A DNA stretch of 64,000 nt from Cognaticolwellia aestuarii (GTDB taxonomy: Bacteria > Pseudomonadota > Gammaproteobacteria > Enterobacterales > Alteromonadaceae): the NCBI RefSeq assembly GCF_002000025.1, contig NZ_MUZV01000010.1, positions 119,073 to 183,072 on the forward strand, in the 5' to 3' direction. The notes beneath the pieces are model-generated. The model searched no databases, was not told where the DNA came from, and saw nothing but the letters and a program-made list of their open reading frames with translations. How positions within the stretch are numbered: the first letter of the stretch is position 1; each line of letters starts with the position of its first letter. This document shows, piece by piece, positions 36,313-46,267 of this stretch. The translations under genes were made by a program, and so were the position numbers.

Positions 36313-37662
36313 TTAATCATTAATAGTTAACTCATATTTCTCAATCAAAGAATATAACGTTGGACGAGTAACCCCTAATAGCTCTGCTGTTTTAGACATA
36401 TTACCATCGGCTAATGCGTAAGCCTTTTGTATTGCAATAGACTCTGCTTGTTCACGTACAACTCTTAAATTTAAGGACAACTCAAAGCTAGTATCTTGCT
36501 GATCAAAAAATCCTAAATCTATTGCCGTGACCTGTGTACCTGTGGTCATAATGACCGAGCTTTTAACTTTATTCTGAAGTTCACGAATATTACCTGGCCA
36601 CCTATGACCTTTTATTGCGCTTAAAGCATCAGCAGAGAAACTTTTAACGTTACGCTTATATTCTTTAGCATAATGTTGAAGAAAGTACTGCGCCAAGATA
36701 ATAACGTCTTCATCTCTATCTCTCAAAGGAGGAATATTTAAAGTAATTTCACTGACTCGATAAAATAGATCTTCTCGAAAGGTTTTATCTGCAACCATTT
36801 GCTCAAGGTTCTGATTAGTAGCACAAACAACCCTAACATCTACTGCTATTTCTTGACGGCCACCAAGGCGTTCAATACATTTTTCTTGCAAAAACCGCAG
36901 CAATTTAGCTTGAAGGCTATATGGCATATCACCTATTTCATCAAGAAACAGCGTGCCACCTTCGGCACATTCTATTTTTCCTTTTGTCGTGCGATGCGCG
37001 CCAGTAAAAGCCCCCTTTTCGAAGCCAAATAACTCACTTTCCAATAATGTTTCAGGAATTGAGGCACAATTGATAGCAATAAAGGGTTTATCTTTACGAT
37101 CACTGGCTAAGTGAACGGCATTTGCTGTTACTTCCTTACCTGTGCCACTTTCACCTAACAGCAAAGCCGTAATGGCTGTTGGAGCAATACGTTTAACCAT
37201 CATACGTAAGCGGTCAATACTTTCGCTGTTACCAATGATACCTATATCACTGCCTGCAACAGCGCGCATTTTACGGTTCTCTTCTTCAATAGCCGCAACA
37301 CTGAACGCACGAGCAACAATAACATTGATCACTTCTGTATCGACTGGTTTTTGATAAAAATCATATGCGCCTGCAGCAATAGCCGCCAGCGCATTCGTGC
37401 GATCATCATTACCGGTAATAACAATAACTTTACTATGTGGTGCAATAGTCAGAATTTCTTGTAGTGCGGCTAAGCCTTCAGACGCATTAGCTTCATCAGG
37501 TGGTAACCCCAAATCTAAAGTAATAACTTTTGGTTCGTGGCGTCGTACAGCTGCAATGGCACTTTGACGATCATCTGCTAGTACAACATCATAGTCCGAT
37601 AAGCTCCACTTCAATTGTTTCTGGATACCTTTATCGTCATCTACGATTAGCAATTTTTCCAT
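36313..37662 (-). CDS. prsR: Sigma-54-dependent response regulator PrsR
   Basis: A 449-residue NtrC-type activator. The receiver domain (1-120) has the acidic pocket IVDDD and phospho-acceptor Asp50 in TLDLGLPP. The AAA+ domain (about 140-370) has Walker A GESGTGKE near 170, the sigma-54 contact loop GAFTGA near 222 and Walker B-type LFLDEIGDMP. A Fis-type helix-turn-helix closes the protein (NMSKTAELLGVTRPTLYSLIEKY). It receives phosphate from PrsK and activates sigma-54 promoters of PEP-CTERM and polysaccharide genes. It is 13 bp downstream of prsK. I found no convincing -24/-12 element in the gaps inspected. Confidence 0.93.
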   Translation of the reverse strand: MEKLLIVDDDKGIQKQLKWSLSDYDVVLADDRQSAIAAVRRHEPKVITLDLGLPPDEANASEGLAALQEILTIAPHSKVIVITGNDDRTNALAAIAAGAYDFYQKPVDTEVINVIVARAFSVAAIEEENRKMRAVAGSDIGIIGNSESIDRLRMMVKRIAPTAITALLLGESGTGKEVTANAVHLASDRKDKPFIAINCASIPETLLESELFGFEKGAFTGAHRTTKGKIECAEGGTLFLDEIGDMPYSLQAKLLRFLQEKCIERLGGRQEIAVDVRVVCATNQNLEQMVADKTFREDLFYRVSEITLNIPPLRDRDEDVIILAQYFLQHYAKEYKRNVKSFSADALSAIKGHRWPGNIRELQNKVKSSVIMTTGTQVTAIDLGFFDQQDTSFELSLNLRVVREQAESIAIQKAYALADGNMSKTAELLGVTRPTLYSLIEKYELTIND

Positions 37663-37675
37663 TTCAATAAAATCC

Positions 37676-39733
37676 TTATGGTAAATCTTGACTACTTACG
37701 GAGCCTGTTAATCTTAATGGTAAATCAATAGTAAAAGTTGTGCCTTGCTCGGGCATACTTTCCACTTTAATAATACCCGCCATGCTTTCGAAGAATTGTT
37801 TGGCTTCAAAGACACCAATCCCCATACCAGCATTACCTTTAGTTGTATCAAAAGGTCGAAATAGACGTGAATTAATGAACTCTTCACTCATACCACAGCC
37901 GTTATCTTCGATAATGATTCTAATGGTGCGCTTCTTCTTAATGAGCGATACTTTTACCCAACCGTCACTCGCGGTTGCTTCTTGCGCATTTTGGATTAAA
38001 TGCTGAATTACTGACTGAAACGATTCGCTATCAATAAAAGTTTCACATGGCCCCAGCTGATCAAATACAACCTTCGGTTGTCTGATATTACACTGTGATA
38101 CCGCCTTTGTAACGATTGTCGCTAAATCGACCTGACTATGCGAAGACTGCTCAACCTGTTTTTTCCTCAGTTGTGATAATACTTTTTCTAGTCGTTGTGT
38201 TGCTGACTCAACCGTTTCAAAGACATCATCGATAAATTCTGGATTATCACGGTGCTTTTGCCCATTGGCCGTAATGAGCGCCAATTGTGCTTGAACATTT
38301 TTCAGATCATGAACTAGAAATGCTGACATGCGATTAAAGGCATCAAATTGCTTAGATTCACTTAGTTTATCAGTCGCTTCATACAGAGAAATAAAGTTTC
38401 CTAATTGTTTAGAGACAGCAAATAACAAATCTCTATCTTCCCAGTTCAGTTGTTTGATTTTGTTCTCATCAGCCAATAAAAATAAACCATAGAATGCTTT
38501 ACCAATAAAAATAGGCACGATAATTTGAATATTTTTACTTCTACATAAAGAAACATCTAACTGTAAATTAGGATATATAAGAGGTGCATCTTCATATTCA
38601 TTTACATCAACAATCCAGCCTTGTTGTTGACAAAATTTACCAACCTCTAATAAATGCTCTTCAACATTCTCATCAATATCAAGTCCATCGCTATATTGCA
38701 CTTGATAATGCTGATGCGAGACTTTTTTTATTATTGCGCCTTTTAAAGCATCAACCTTCGACATCATAATATGTGTTGCCATTTCATAGTGACTTTCACC
38801 ACTCGAGGTTTCTATTTTTTCAATAAGATTTAGCCATTCATCTCGATATTCATATTTATTAGCAAAAAAGTTTTTAGCAATGAAAACTTTAACAGTTCTA
38901 CGTAAGGATTCTGTAATCAAAAGTGCAACTAATACAATACTGCTAAGCATTAAAAAGCCGATACTAACTAGGCTGCCCCACTCGCCTCCCATATAATTAA
39001 TCACGTAGCCTGCAAGGGCCATAAGTAACAAATATCCACCAGCGATCATCAACATTGAGCTATAAAAAACCACATTGCGGGAGACAAAAATACGTACTTC
39101 GCCATTTTTTACTCGTCGTGTGCTAATGAGCAATAATGGCACAATAAATAATGCTAAATAGCCACGGCTATACCAAAAATCAAAATCAATACCATCAACC
39201 ATGGTTGCTTGTGCATAAAGCACAAAGTCAAAAATACTGACACTAGCTAAAGCAATAACCAAAGGCCAAATAGCCCAGCGTACTTGTAGATCAGCATTCC
39301 GATATAACTGCTCTAGTAGTACCAACATCCAAAGGTTAAGAACAATAAAAAGCAAAAATATATATTCATAAGAATAATTTAACCAATAACTTGCTAGCCA
39401 ACACCCAGACATCAGAAGGAACCAAACCGCAAAATATTGTCGAACATAATAATTACCGATCAGTGCTCGTAAATTACGATGTTCAGTATTAAACAATATA
39501 ATTAATAAAGACCAACAGGCAATTTCAAAACCATCTGATAGCATGGCCCACTGCAAGCTAAACCCAAGCTTAATTTGCAATGCTGCCACTAAATTACTTG
39601 CTAGAGTAATCAAAGTACAAAAGAGCACCCAACGCGCGAGTAAACTACTATTACGGGCCGCTATGACTAACAAGGCAAATAACGCATAAGCAGCACTGGC
39701 CAAAGAAAAACCTATTAAGCCAATAAAATCCAT
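37676..39733 (-). CDS. prsK: Membrane sensor histidine kinase PrsK
   Basis: A 685-residue sensor kinase. About eight N-terminal membrane segments (residues 1-275) are followed by a GAF-like domain (about 310-455). The dimerisation/phospho-acceptor helix is FNRMSAFLVHDLKNVQ with the His near residue 475. The ATPase domain has N-box QNAQEAT, G1 DNGCGM and G2 GNAGMGIGVFEAKQF. This fits PrsK, the kinase partner of PrsR in exosortase A systems; the signal sensed is unknown. The start is 3 bp from the stop of the RND permease gene on the same strand, so read-through from the efflux genes is possible. Confidence 0.92.
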   Translation of the reverse strand: MDFIGLIGFSLASAAYALFALLVIAARNSSLLARWVLFCTLITLASNLVAALQIKLGFSLQWAMLSDGFEIACWSLLIILFNTEHRNLRALIGNYYVRQYFAVWFLLMSGCWLASYWLNYSYEYIFLLFIVLNLWMLVLLEQLYRNADLQVRWAIWPLVIALASVSIFDFVLYAQATMVDGIDFDFWYSRGYLALFIVPLLLISTRRVKNGEVRIFVSRNVVFYSSMLMIAGGYLLLMALAGYVINYMGGEWGSLVSIGFLMLSSIVLVALLITESLRRTVKVFIAKNFFANKYEYRDEWLNLIEKIETSSGESHYEMATHIMMSKVDALKGAIIKKVSHQHYQVQYSDGLDIDENVEEHLLEVGKFCQQQGWIVDVNEYEDAPLIYPNLQLDVSLCRSKNIQIIVPIFIGKAFYGLFLLADENKIKQLNWEDRDLLFAVSKQLGNFISLYEATDKLSESKQFDAFNRMSAFLVHDLKNVQAQLALITANGQKHRDNPEFIDDVFETVESATQRLEKVLSQLRKKQVEQSSHSQVDLATIVTKAVSQCNIRQPKVVFDQLGPCETFIDSESFQSVIQHLIQNAQEATASDGWVKVSLIKKKRTIRIIIEDNGCGMSEEFINSRLFRPFDTTKGNAGMGIGVFEAKQFFESMAGIIKVESMPEQGTTFTIDLPLRLTGSVSSQDLP

Positions 39734-39736
39734 AAT

Positions 39737-42700
39737 TTATAGCTCACTATCCGTCGTTTTTGTAAATAATTCGGTCAAAATTGGCACAATAATAAAGCTA
39801 GCTACAGCTGAAATACATAAACCTGAAATAATGACTACACCCAGCGGTTGCCACAAACTACCACCAAATAATGTTAATGGTAATAAACCACCGATAGTGG
39901 TAATGGTTGTTAATAGTATCGGTGTAAAGCGTGTTGAACTGGCTGATAAAATGGCCTGCTTCTTGGTCATTTTATCAGCCAAGTTTTTATTCGTGGTATC
40001 TACTAGAATAATTGCATTATTGACCACAATACCAAACAAACTGATCAGGCCAATAAATGCCATCATAGAGAATGATAAGCCCGTCAAGTATAAACCAAGT
40101 ACAGCACCGGTCATGGCAAATGGAATTGATGTAAAAATAACTAACGGTTGTAAAAATGATTTAAATTGCAGAACTAAAATAGCGAAAATACCAATAGCCG
40201 TTATCAGCATTATTTGCGACAAGCCTGCAAAAGATTCTTGTCGTGATTCTTCTTCTCCACCCAAGAGGTAATACATACCGGCGGGTAATTGATAATTATC
40301 AAGATAACTAACTACTTCAGTGGTTATTTCTTGTACGGAATACCCTTGCGCTGCATCAGCAGATACCCGGGCCATGCGTAGTTTTTGATAATGGAAAAAG
40401 TCAGTACGCCCTTTTTGCAACTTCATTTCAACAAATTGTCCTAGAGGCACGTTTTTACCTTGCTGGTTGACAATTGTTATGTCGGATAATCCGGCTAAAT
40501 CACTCTTAGGACGACGAACCAGAATGGGATAGTTTTCACCGTTGCTGTCATTAAACTGGCCGATAAAAGTTCCAGAAAGTGCAGTCTGGATACTATTATC
40601 TAATTGATTAATATCAACCCCCGAAAGCGCAGCTTTATCATAGTCAATTACTAACGCTAATTCAGTATTGGCAATACCAATAGGGTTATCGAGATTGATC
40701 GCACCAGGTATTGAAGCAATTTTATTTTGCAAGTCTGCAGCTACACGCTCAAGATCTGACAATGACTCACTAATTAACCTTACTGTAATAGGTTGGTCGG
40801 TAACCGGACCTTGAGTGAACTCTTTTACAGTAATTTTTGCTTGATGCCATTTAGAGAACTCTGCTCGTAATGCGGACACTAATACATTAACTTCTTTTTC
40901 ATCATAAGCTTTTAATACTAAGAGTAGTTGCCCATAACTGGCTACGCCACGCTTAGGGATTTCATTGTAATAAATTCGAGGGTTAGAGTTACCAACATTA
41001 AGTGCTATTTTATCGACATAAGATTGAGTTTCAATAAATTCAGTCATCGAATGCATAACTTTATTGGTATAATCTAACGATGAATTAGCTGGTGTTTCAA
41101 CATCGATAAGTAACATTGACTTTTCAGCTTTCGGAAACAAACTAACGCCAACTTGCCCAAACAGCGAAGCCATAGCAAATAGCGCAATGAAAGCTCCTAT
41201 TAGCATCAACAATTTAGCGTTCATTAAGCGACTCAGCCATGTTGTGTAATATTGTTCAGCAAAACTATTGACATAAAACTGTAATGTTTTAATTTTACTT
41301 TCTTTACGACTGAAAAATTTACTGGCGAGTAATGGGGTAACAGTTAAAGCAACCAATAAAGAAGCCAATAAGACGAGCACTACGGTTACCGGCATAGAGC
41401 GCACAAAATCTCCAGTATCACTCGCTAACATCAGCATAGGTAAAAAAGCTAGCATAGTGGTGACAGTACCACTAGTGATCGCCCAGCCAACCTTGCTGGT
41501 GCCTGACGTAGAGGCTTCAACCAAATCAGCTGTCTTTTTCTTTTCTCGATGAATGCTTTCGGTTACTACAATAGCGTTATCAACGAGGAGGCCTAACGCG
41601 ATAATAAGACCAACAATTGACATTTGCTGTAAGCCAAAGCCTGCAAAGTCTAACCATCCAATGGCGATTAAAAATGACAACGGGATAGCAATAATAACAA
41701 CCACCGCTTCTCGAACGCCTAAAAAAATCAAGGACATCAACCCAACTAACACAAGACCTTGCCATAAATTATCAAAGAAGCCATTAACACGATTTTCAAC
41801 CCCTTCAGATTGCTTAAAAAGTGTCGCTATTTTTATGGTGTCAGGTAAGGTTTGCCTAAATGCAGCAATTTCTTCATCAATGGCTTTAGTGAGAGCGAAT
41901 ATATTGGTATTCATTCTTTGTTCTGCTGTTAAAAAGATGACTGGCTTACCGTCATAGTAAGCTAAGTAACTAGCCTCACGACTCGAGAACTGAACGTTAG
42001 CAACATCTTTTAAACGAATAACTGCACTCTCATTGGAAAATACAACTGTATTATTTAGTTCATCAAGATGTTGAAAATTACCACTGGTTTTTACATTAAA
42101 TCTGCGTGTGTTAGCATCAACAAAACCAGGCGTAATATTTATTGCTCGCTTTTGTAGCAAGGCATTAATAGTTGCCACACTGATACCGTAATGCTTTAAC
42201 ATAGCAAGGTTAAGATCTACTGCTACAACTTGTGTAGGATAGCCCCAAATATCAGCTTTTTTTACTGCCTCAATCGCCTCTAAACGTTTCTCAAGCTGCT
42301 TAGCATGAAATTCCATTTTTTTATAATCAGTTGAATCACTCCAAAGCGCTAATTGAATAATAGCGACACTGGTCGGCGTAGCCTTCAATACTAAAACATC
42401 TTGCACACCCTCAGGTAATGTTGGCTTTACGGTTGATACGGCTTGTTTTACTTCATTGTATGCTGCATTGGGATCACTACCGTATAAAAAAGTGACCTCG
42501 ATTCTAGCACCACCATTTTTAATTTGAGACTCTATCTTTTTGATCCCCTCAATTTCAGCGAACTCCTCCTCTAAAGGGTCAACAACTAAGGTTTCTATGT
42601 CCGTTGGTGAAGCGCCTGGGTAGATAATTTCAAGTAAGGTAATGGGGATATCAAATTGAGGGTCTTCAGAACGAGGCATATGAAAATATGACACAATGCC

Positions 42701-42772
42701 GACAAGTACCAAAAGGATAACAATAGTAAAGGTAAACTGAGCATTCTTTATAGCAACACGAGGAAGAAACAT
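39737..42772 (-). CDS. RND-family efflux permease
   Basis: A 1011-residue inner-membrane transporter of the hydrophobe/amphiphile efflux RND type. It has 12 predicted membrane segments in two halves, with large periplasmic loops after the first segment of each half. Typical motifs are YPGASPTDIETLVVDPLEEEF near residue 50 and the proton-relay helix GLLVDNAIVVTESI near 400. The second-half counterpart is FGIVVNNAIILVDT near 925. The frame is open to 42808, inside the preceding gene. The ATG at 42772 gives the usual MFLPRVAIKN start 5 bp after the upstream stop, so I use it. It pairs with the membrane fusion protein encoded upstream. No TolC-like gene is in the window. Substrate unknown. Confidence 0.92.
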   Translation of the reverse strand: MFLPRVAIKNAQFTFTIVILLVLVGIVSYFHMPRSEDPQFDIPITLLEIIYPGASPTDIETLVVDPLEEEFAEIEGIKKIESQIKNGGARIEVTFLYGSDPNAAYNEVKQAVSTVKPTLPEGVQDVLVLKATPTSVAIIQLALWSDSTDYKKMEFHAKQLEKRLEAIEAVKKADIWGYPTQVVAVDLNLAMLKHYGISVATINALLQKRAINITPGFVDANTRRFNVKTSGNFQHLDELNNTVVFSNESAVIRLKDVANVQFSSREASYLAYYDGKPVIFLTAEQRMNTNIFALTKAIDEEIAAFRQTLPDTIKIATLFKQSEGVENRVNGFFDNLWQGLVLVGLMSLIFLGVREAVVVIIAIPLSFLIAIGWLDFAGFGLQQMSIVGLIIALGLLVDNAIVVTESIHREKKKTADLVEASTSGTSKVGWAITSGTVTTMLAFLPMLMLASDTGDFVRSMPVTVVLVLLASLLVALTVTPLLASKFFSRKESKIKTLQFYVNSFAEQYYTTWLSRLMNAKLLMLIGAFIALFAMASLFGQVGVSLFPKAEKSMLLIDVETPANSSLDYTNKVMHSMTEFIETQSYVDKIALNVGNSNPRIYYNEIPKRGVASYGQLLLVLKAYDEKEVNVLVSALRAEFSKWHQAKITVKEFTQGPVTDQPITVRLISESLSDLERVAADLQNKIASIPGAINLDNPIGIANTELALVIDYDKAALSGVDINQLDNSIQTALSGTFIGQFNDSNGENYPILVRRPKSDLAGLSDITIVNQQGKNVPLGQFVEMKLQKGRTDFFHYQKLRMARVSADAAQGYSVQEITTEVVSYLDNYQLPAGMYYLLGGEEESRQESFAGLSQIMLITAIGIFAILVLQFKSFLQPLVIFTSIPFAMTGAVLGLYLTGLSFSMMAFIGLISLFGIVVNNAIILVDTTNKNLADKMTKKQAILSASSTRFTPILLTTITTIGGLLPLTLFGGSLWQPLGVVIISGLCISAVASFIIVPILTELFTKTTDSEL

Positions 42773-42777
42773 AATGA

Positions 42778-43764
42778 CTACTGCCCACCCAGTGAATAGT
42801 TTTGCCAACCTTGCGTAACTACCGTTAACGGTTCATCGTTACGATTAGCACGTAGGTAAACATAATCATTATCTAACTCAAATACCTCGAAGCTCTGCTG
42901 CGTAAACTCTGTGCTTGCCATAGATTTTGCAACAATAATGGCTTTGCCATCATCGTCAACAGCAACCAGTGCGGCTATAGGTAATCGATAGATAAAATAA
43001 TCATTTTCAAAAGCGATACTCACACTAGCAAGTTGTCCTGCTATCATTCGATTGTTTGTTTTTGGTAATAAAACTTCAGTAGTAAATAAATTGTCTTCGC
43101 TATTGGCAATTGCTGGTATTTTGCTAATTACACCTTCGATGATACCGCGTTGACGTATTGATACTTTTACAGACTGCCCTAACTGCACTTGACTAATTTC
43201 TTGCCCTGTTAAAGCGACTTTAACTACCCAATCAAGTTTTGCAACTTGTAGAGCGGCTTGCCCTGGGCTTTGCAACTCACCCAACTCGGTATTTCTAGCT
43301 AAAACAACACCTGAAAAAGGTGCAAAGATTTGTGCTTGTTCTAAATTGTAATAAGCAACTTGATATGCAGCTCGTATTGTTTCAACTTCTGTCATCGCCA
43401 TATCTAAATCACGTTCAGACGCCAACTTTTCATCCATTAAACGATTAATACGCTTAACATCACGCTTTGCTTGCGTTAATTGTGCATAATATGAATTCTT
43501 TTCTTCTTGCAGCTCGGTTATGTTTAGCGATGCAAGTAATTGCCCCTGCTCGAACGTTTCTCCTTCATCAACATTAAGCACAGCTAAATAACCTGCGCTT
43601 TTGAATGAGAGACTTAATGTTCGCCTATAGTCCAACTTACCGGTTCGTTGTACCGTACTATTATAAAGTTCGGCTTTAATAACCTCGGTATCATAAGATT
43701 GAGCTAGTAATGGTTGTGTCATTATGAACAACCATAGAGTAAGTGCAATAAGGAGTAATTTCAT
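42778..43764 (-). CDS. RND efflux membrane fusion protein (HlyD/AcrA family)
   Basis: A 328-residue periplasmic adaptor. It has a signal peptide (MKLLLIALTLWLFIMTQPLLAQ) and a split lipoyl/barrel-sandwich domain (GYLAVLNVDEGETFEQGQLLASL and IFAPFSGVVLARNTELGELQSPG). These flank an alpha-helical hairpin (about residues 85-130), and a beta-barrel domain follows (WVVKVALTGQEISQV). The open frame starts at a TTG at 43770, but the ATG two codons on (43764) is the better start. It links the permease encoded 5 bp downstream to an outer-membrane channel encoded elsewhere. The promoter should lie in 43765-44039. Confidence 0.9.
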   Translation of the reverse strand: MKLLLIALTLWLFIMTQPLLAQSYDTEVIKAELYNSTVQRTGKLDYRRTLSLSFKSAGYLAVLNVDEGETFEQGQLLASLNITELQEEKNSYYAQLTQAKRDVKRINRLMDEKLASERDLDMAMTEVETIRAAYQVAYYNLEQAQIFAPFSGVVLARNTELGELQSPGQAALQVAKLDWVVKVALTGQEISQVQLGQSVKVSIRQRGIIEGVISKIPAIANSEDNLFTTEVLLPKTNNRMIAGQLASVSIAFENDYFIYRLPIAALVAVDDDGKAIIVAKSMASTEFTQQSFEVFELDNDYVYLRANRNDEPLTVVTQGWQNYSLGGQ

Positions 43765-43984
43765 AGCCAAGTTTTTGCTTATAGGATATTGAGATAAAAG
43801 ATATTATAGCCTTTACTTTAGGCATCTTCATGGTGAAAGTACATCTTTTTCAATGTTAGGATCGGCAATAACCATAGAAAGGCAACTCATTGCAAAGTGC
43901 AATAAGCATAATCGCCAATTATTAAGATTAATAATTTTAAATAAATCCTATTTGAGTACTTAACTAATAAATACATATTCATGC

Positions 43985-44011
43985 TAGACATAAACGACGA
44001 TACTCTATACT
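43985..44011 (+). promoter_or_regulatory. Probable promoter of tRNA-Arg
   Basis: TAGACA and TATACT hexamers separated by 15 bp, followed by a G+C-rich discriminator (GCCGCGC) about 29 bp before the tRNA. The short spacer is a weakness; the GC-rich discriminator is typical for stable RNA genes. Confidence 0.5.
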
Positions 44012-44039
44012 ATTTGCCGCGCTAAAATCATTTCAATGT

Positions 44040-44116
<77 letters not shown>

Positions 44117-44235
44117 TCTTTATGTTTGCTTAAGAGCCAATAAATTTAATTTCACGATTAATTCCACTATACAATCTAGCTAATCATTAATGAATTCCAT
44201 ACAATATTATCACTAAAAACACTTTGGACAACATA

Positions 44236-44646
44236 ATGAAAGCAGAAGTTAAATGGATTAGTGATGAGCTATTTTTAGCGACATCGGAAAGTGGTCACTC
44301 ATTGGTATTAGATGCAAATGCGGGTTCTTTAGCACCGAGTCCATTGGAGAATGTGCTTTTATCTTTAGGTGCATGTTCATCAGTTGATGTGGTAAGCATT
44401 CTCAAAAAAGTACGACAACTCATTCTAAATTGTAAAGTCGAGATAACAGCCAAACGCGTCGACTCTGTGCCTAGGTTGTTTTCAGATATCCATTTACATT
44501 TTGTTATTGAGGGTACTGAAGTTAGTGAGAAACATGTTGAACGAGCGGTTAATTTATCTGCAGATAAATATTGCTCTGTCGCTCTTATGCTAAATAAAAC
44601 TGTCAACATCACACATGACTTTAAGATCATATCTCCACAACAATAA
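44236..44646 (+). CDS. OsmC-family protein
   Basis: A 136-residue OsmC/Ohr-superfamily protein. The two conserved Cys residues of the family are present: one in LLSLGACSSVDVVSILKK near residue 53, the other in ADKYCSVALML near 117. Some OsmC/Ohr proteins reduce organic peroxides with this Cys pair, while the YhfA-like branch, which this resembles more, has no proven activity. The ATG at 44236 has GGA at useful spacing; a TTG at 44224 is an alternative in-frame start. It appears to be monocistronic, convergent with prkB. Confidence 0.85.
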   Translation: MKAEVKWISDELFLATSESGHSLVLDANAGSLAPSPLENVLLSLGACSSVDVVSILKKVRQLILNCKVEITAKRVDSVPRLFSDIHLHFVIEGTEVSEKHVERAVNLSADKYCSVALMLNKTVNITHDFKIISPQQ

Positions 44647-44762
44647 TGTAAATAATTGCACGCTGTTGATTACGTTATTAGAGCTACTATAAAGGTCTAG
44701 CTACCACTGAGGTGTGTTTAGAAAGTTGACACACCTATCAGTTAACACTTTTGAATGCTATG

Positions 44763-45662
44763 TTATAAATCACTCATCCAGTCTAGTTGTTTATTTGCTT
44801 CAGTTTTCTTATCCATTAATTCTTTAATCAACGGTGTTAATATCAACTCCATCGCCAAGCCCATCTTTCCACCCGGGACCACAAGTGTATTCATCCGCGA
44901 CATAAACGAACCATCAATCATGCTTAAATAATACGGAAAATCAACATTAGTCGAATCTCTAAATCTAATGACAACAAAGCTCTCATCTAATGTTGGAATT
45001 GCTTTGGCACTAAAAGGATTTGAAGTATCAACAGTAGGAACTCGTTGAAAGTTAACATGAGTTCGTGAAAATTGAGGAGTAATAAAAGAAATATAGTCTT
45101 CCATACTTCGAACAATACTTGCTGTTACAGCTTCACGACTATGGCCGCGTTTATTGGTATCACGTATTATTTTTTGGATCCATTCAAGGTTAACAATCGG
45201 CACCATACCAATAAGTAAATCAACATGTTTAGCCACATCATTTTTCTCGGTCACGACACCGCCATGTAAACCTTCATAGAACAGCAAATCGGTACCATCA
45301 CCCAACTCCTCCCACGGGGTAAAAGTTCCTGGCATTTGATTATATGGTACGGCTTCATCAAACGTATGTAAGTATCTACGTATCTTTCCCTTACCTGTTT
45401 CAGAATAATCTTTAAACAGTTTTTCTAACGCTCCAAAATCATTAGCTGCATCACCAAAATAGCTGATATTACGTTGGTCTTCTCTTGCCTTACGTTTCTC
45501 TAAGTCCATTTCCGGACGCGAATATCGATGAAAGCTATCACCTTCAACTGTTGCCGATATGATACCTAATGTGCGAAATATATGTTCAAACGATTCAATC
45601 GTCGTAGAGGTACCAGCCCCTGAAGAACCTGTAACGGCAATAATCGGGTTACGTGATGACAT
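44763..45662 (-). CDS. prkB: PrkB-type phosphoribulokinase-like protein
   Basis: A 299-residue P-loop protein closely resembling gammaproteobacterial PrkB. It has a nucleotide-binding loop GSSGAGTSTT in which the usual Lys of Walker A is absent, as in relatives I recall. EGDSFHRYSRPEMD lies near residue 40, FYEGLHGG near 128 and RDTNKRGHSREAV near 168. It is annotated as phosphoribulokinase by homology, but in non-autotrophic gammaproteobacteria without RuBisCO its physiological substrate is unclear. It is downstream of the alpha ribosomal operon on the same strand but separated by a strong terminator, so probably separately transcribed. Confidence 0.92.
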   Translation of the reverse strand: MSSRNPIIAVTGSSGAGTSTTIESFEHIFRTLGIISATVEGDSFHRYSRPEMDLEKRKAREDQRNISYFGDAANDFGALEKLFKDYSETGKGKIRRYLHTFDEAVPYNQMPGTFTPWEELGDGTDLLFYEGLHGGVVTEKNDVAKHVDLLIGMVPIVNLEWIQKIIRDTNKRGHSREAVTASIVRSMEDYISFITPQFSRTHVNFQRVPTVDTSNPFSAKAIPTLDESFVVIRFRDSTNVDFPYYLSMIDGSFMSRMNTLVVPGGKMGLAMELILTPLIKELMDKKTEANKQLDWMSDL

Positions 45663-45756
45663 AAAGTGTATAGACCTATTTTTGCGTGGGTAATTGTTAT
45701 ACGAGGTATTAAGTAGTGGGTCAAGTTTTTAGCACTTATTGGTGTTTTTTAGACAC

Positions 45757-45783
45757 AAAAAAGCGGAGCCTAAGCTCCGCTTT
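45757..45783 (-). terminator. Terminator of the alpha ribosomal operon
   Basis: On the minus strand a 7-bp G+C-rich stem (GCGGAGC/GCTCCGC) extended by A-T pairs, a 4-nt loop and a following run of six T. It lies 36 bp past rplQ. Confidence 0.92.
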
Positions 45784-45818
45784 CAATTCCGACAGAAATA
45801 AATTTAGTAAATACTAAA

Positions 45819-46226
45819 TTACGCTTCTGCGCTAACCTCTTCAACTACTTCAGCGGCTTCTTCAGCTGCTGGGCGGTCTACAAGTTCAACGTAAGCCATA
45901 GGTGCTTTATCACCAGTACGGAAACCACATTTTAAAATGCGAGTGTAACCACCTGGACGTTCTTGGTAACGAGCACCAAGTTCGTTAAATAAAATACCAA
46001 CTACTTCTTTATCTTGTGTGCGAGCAAATGCTAAACGACGATTTGCTACGCTGTCGGTTTTGGCCAATGTAATTAGTGGCTCAACAACGCGACGTAGTTC
46101 TTTAGCTTTAGCAACAGTAGTTTTAATCAAACCGTGCTTAACTAATGAACTTGCCATATTGCGGAACATCGCCTGGCGATGACTGCTATTACGGTTTAAC
46201 TGGCGACCGCTTTTACGATGGCGCAT
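45819..46226 (-). CDS. rplQ: 50S ribosomal protein L17
   Basis: A 135-residue protein with the L17 N-terminus [20 protein letters not shown] and the conserved GGYTRI motif. It is a large-subunit protein near the exit tunnel and the last gene of the alpha operon (rpsM-rpsK-rpsD-rpoA-rplQ). The C-terminal tail is Glu/Ala-rich (VEEVSAEA), slightly longer than in enteric L17. A strong terminator follows. Confidence 0.98.
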   Translation of the reverse strand: MRHRKSGRQLNRNSSHRQAMFRNMASSLVKHGLIKTTVAKAKELRRVVEPLITLAKTDSVANRRLAFARTQDKEVVGILFNELGARYQERPGGYTRILKCGFRTGDKAPMAYVELVDRPAAEEAAEVVEEVSAEA

Positions 46227-46267
46227 AAGTTAATCCTTATCTCAACTATTAAAAAACGATGATCGAC

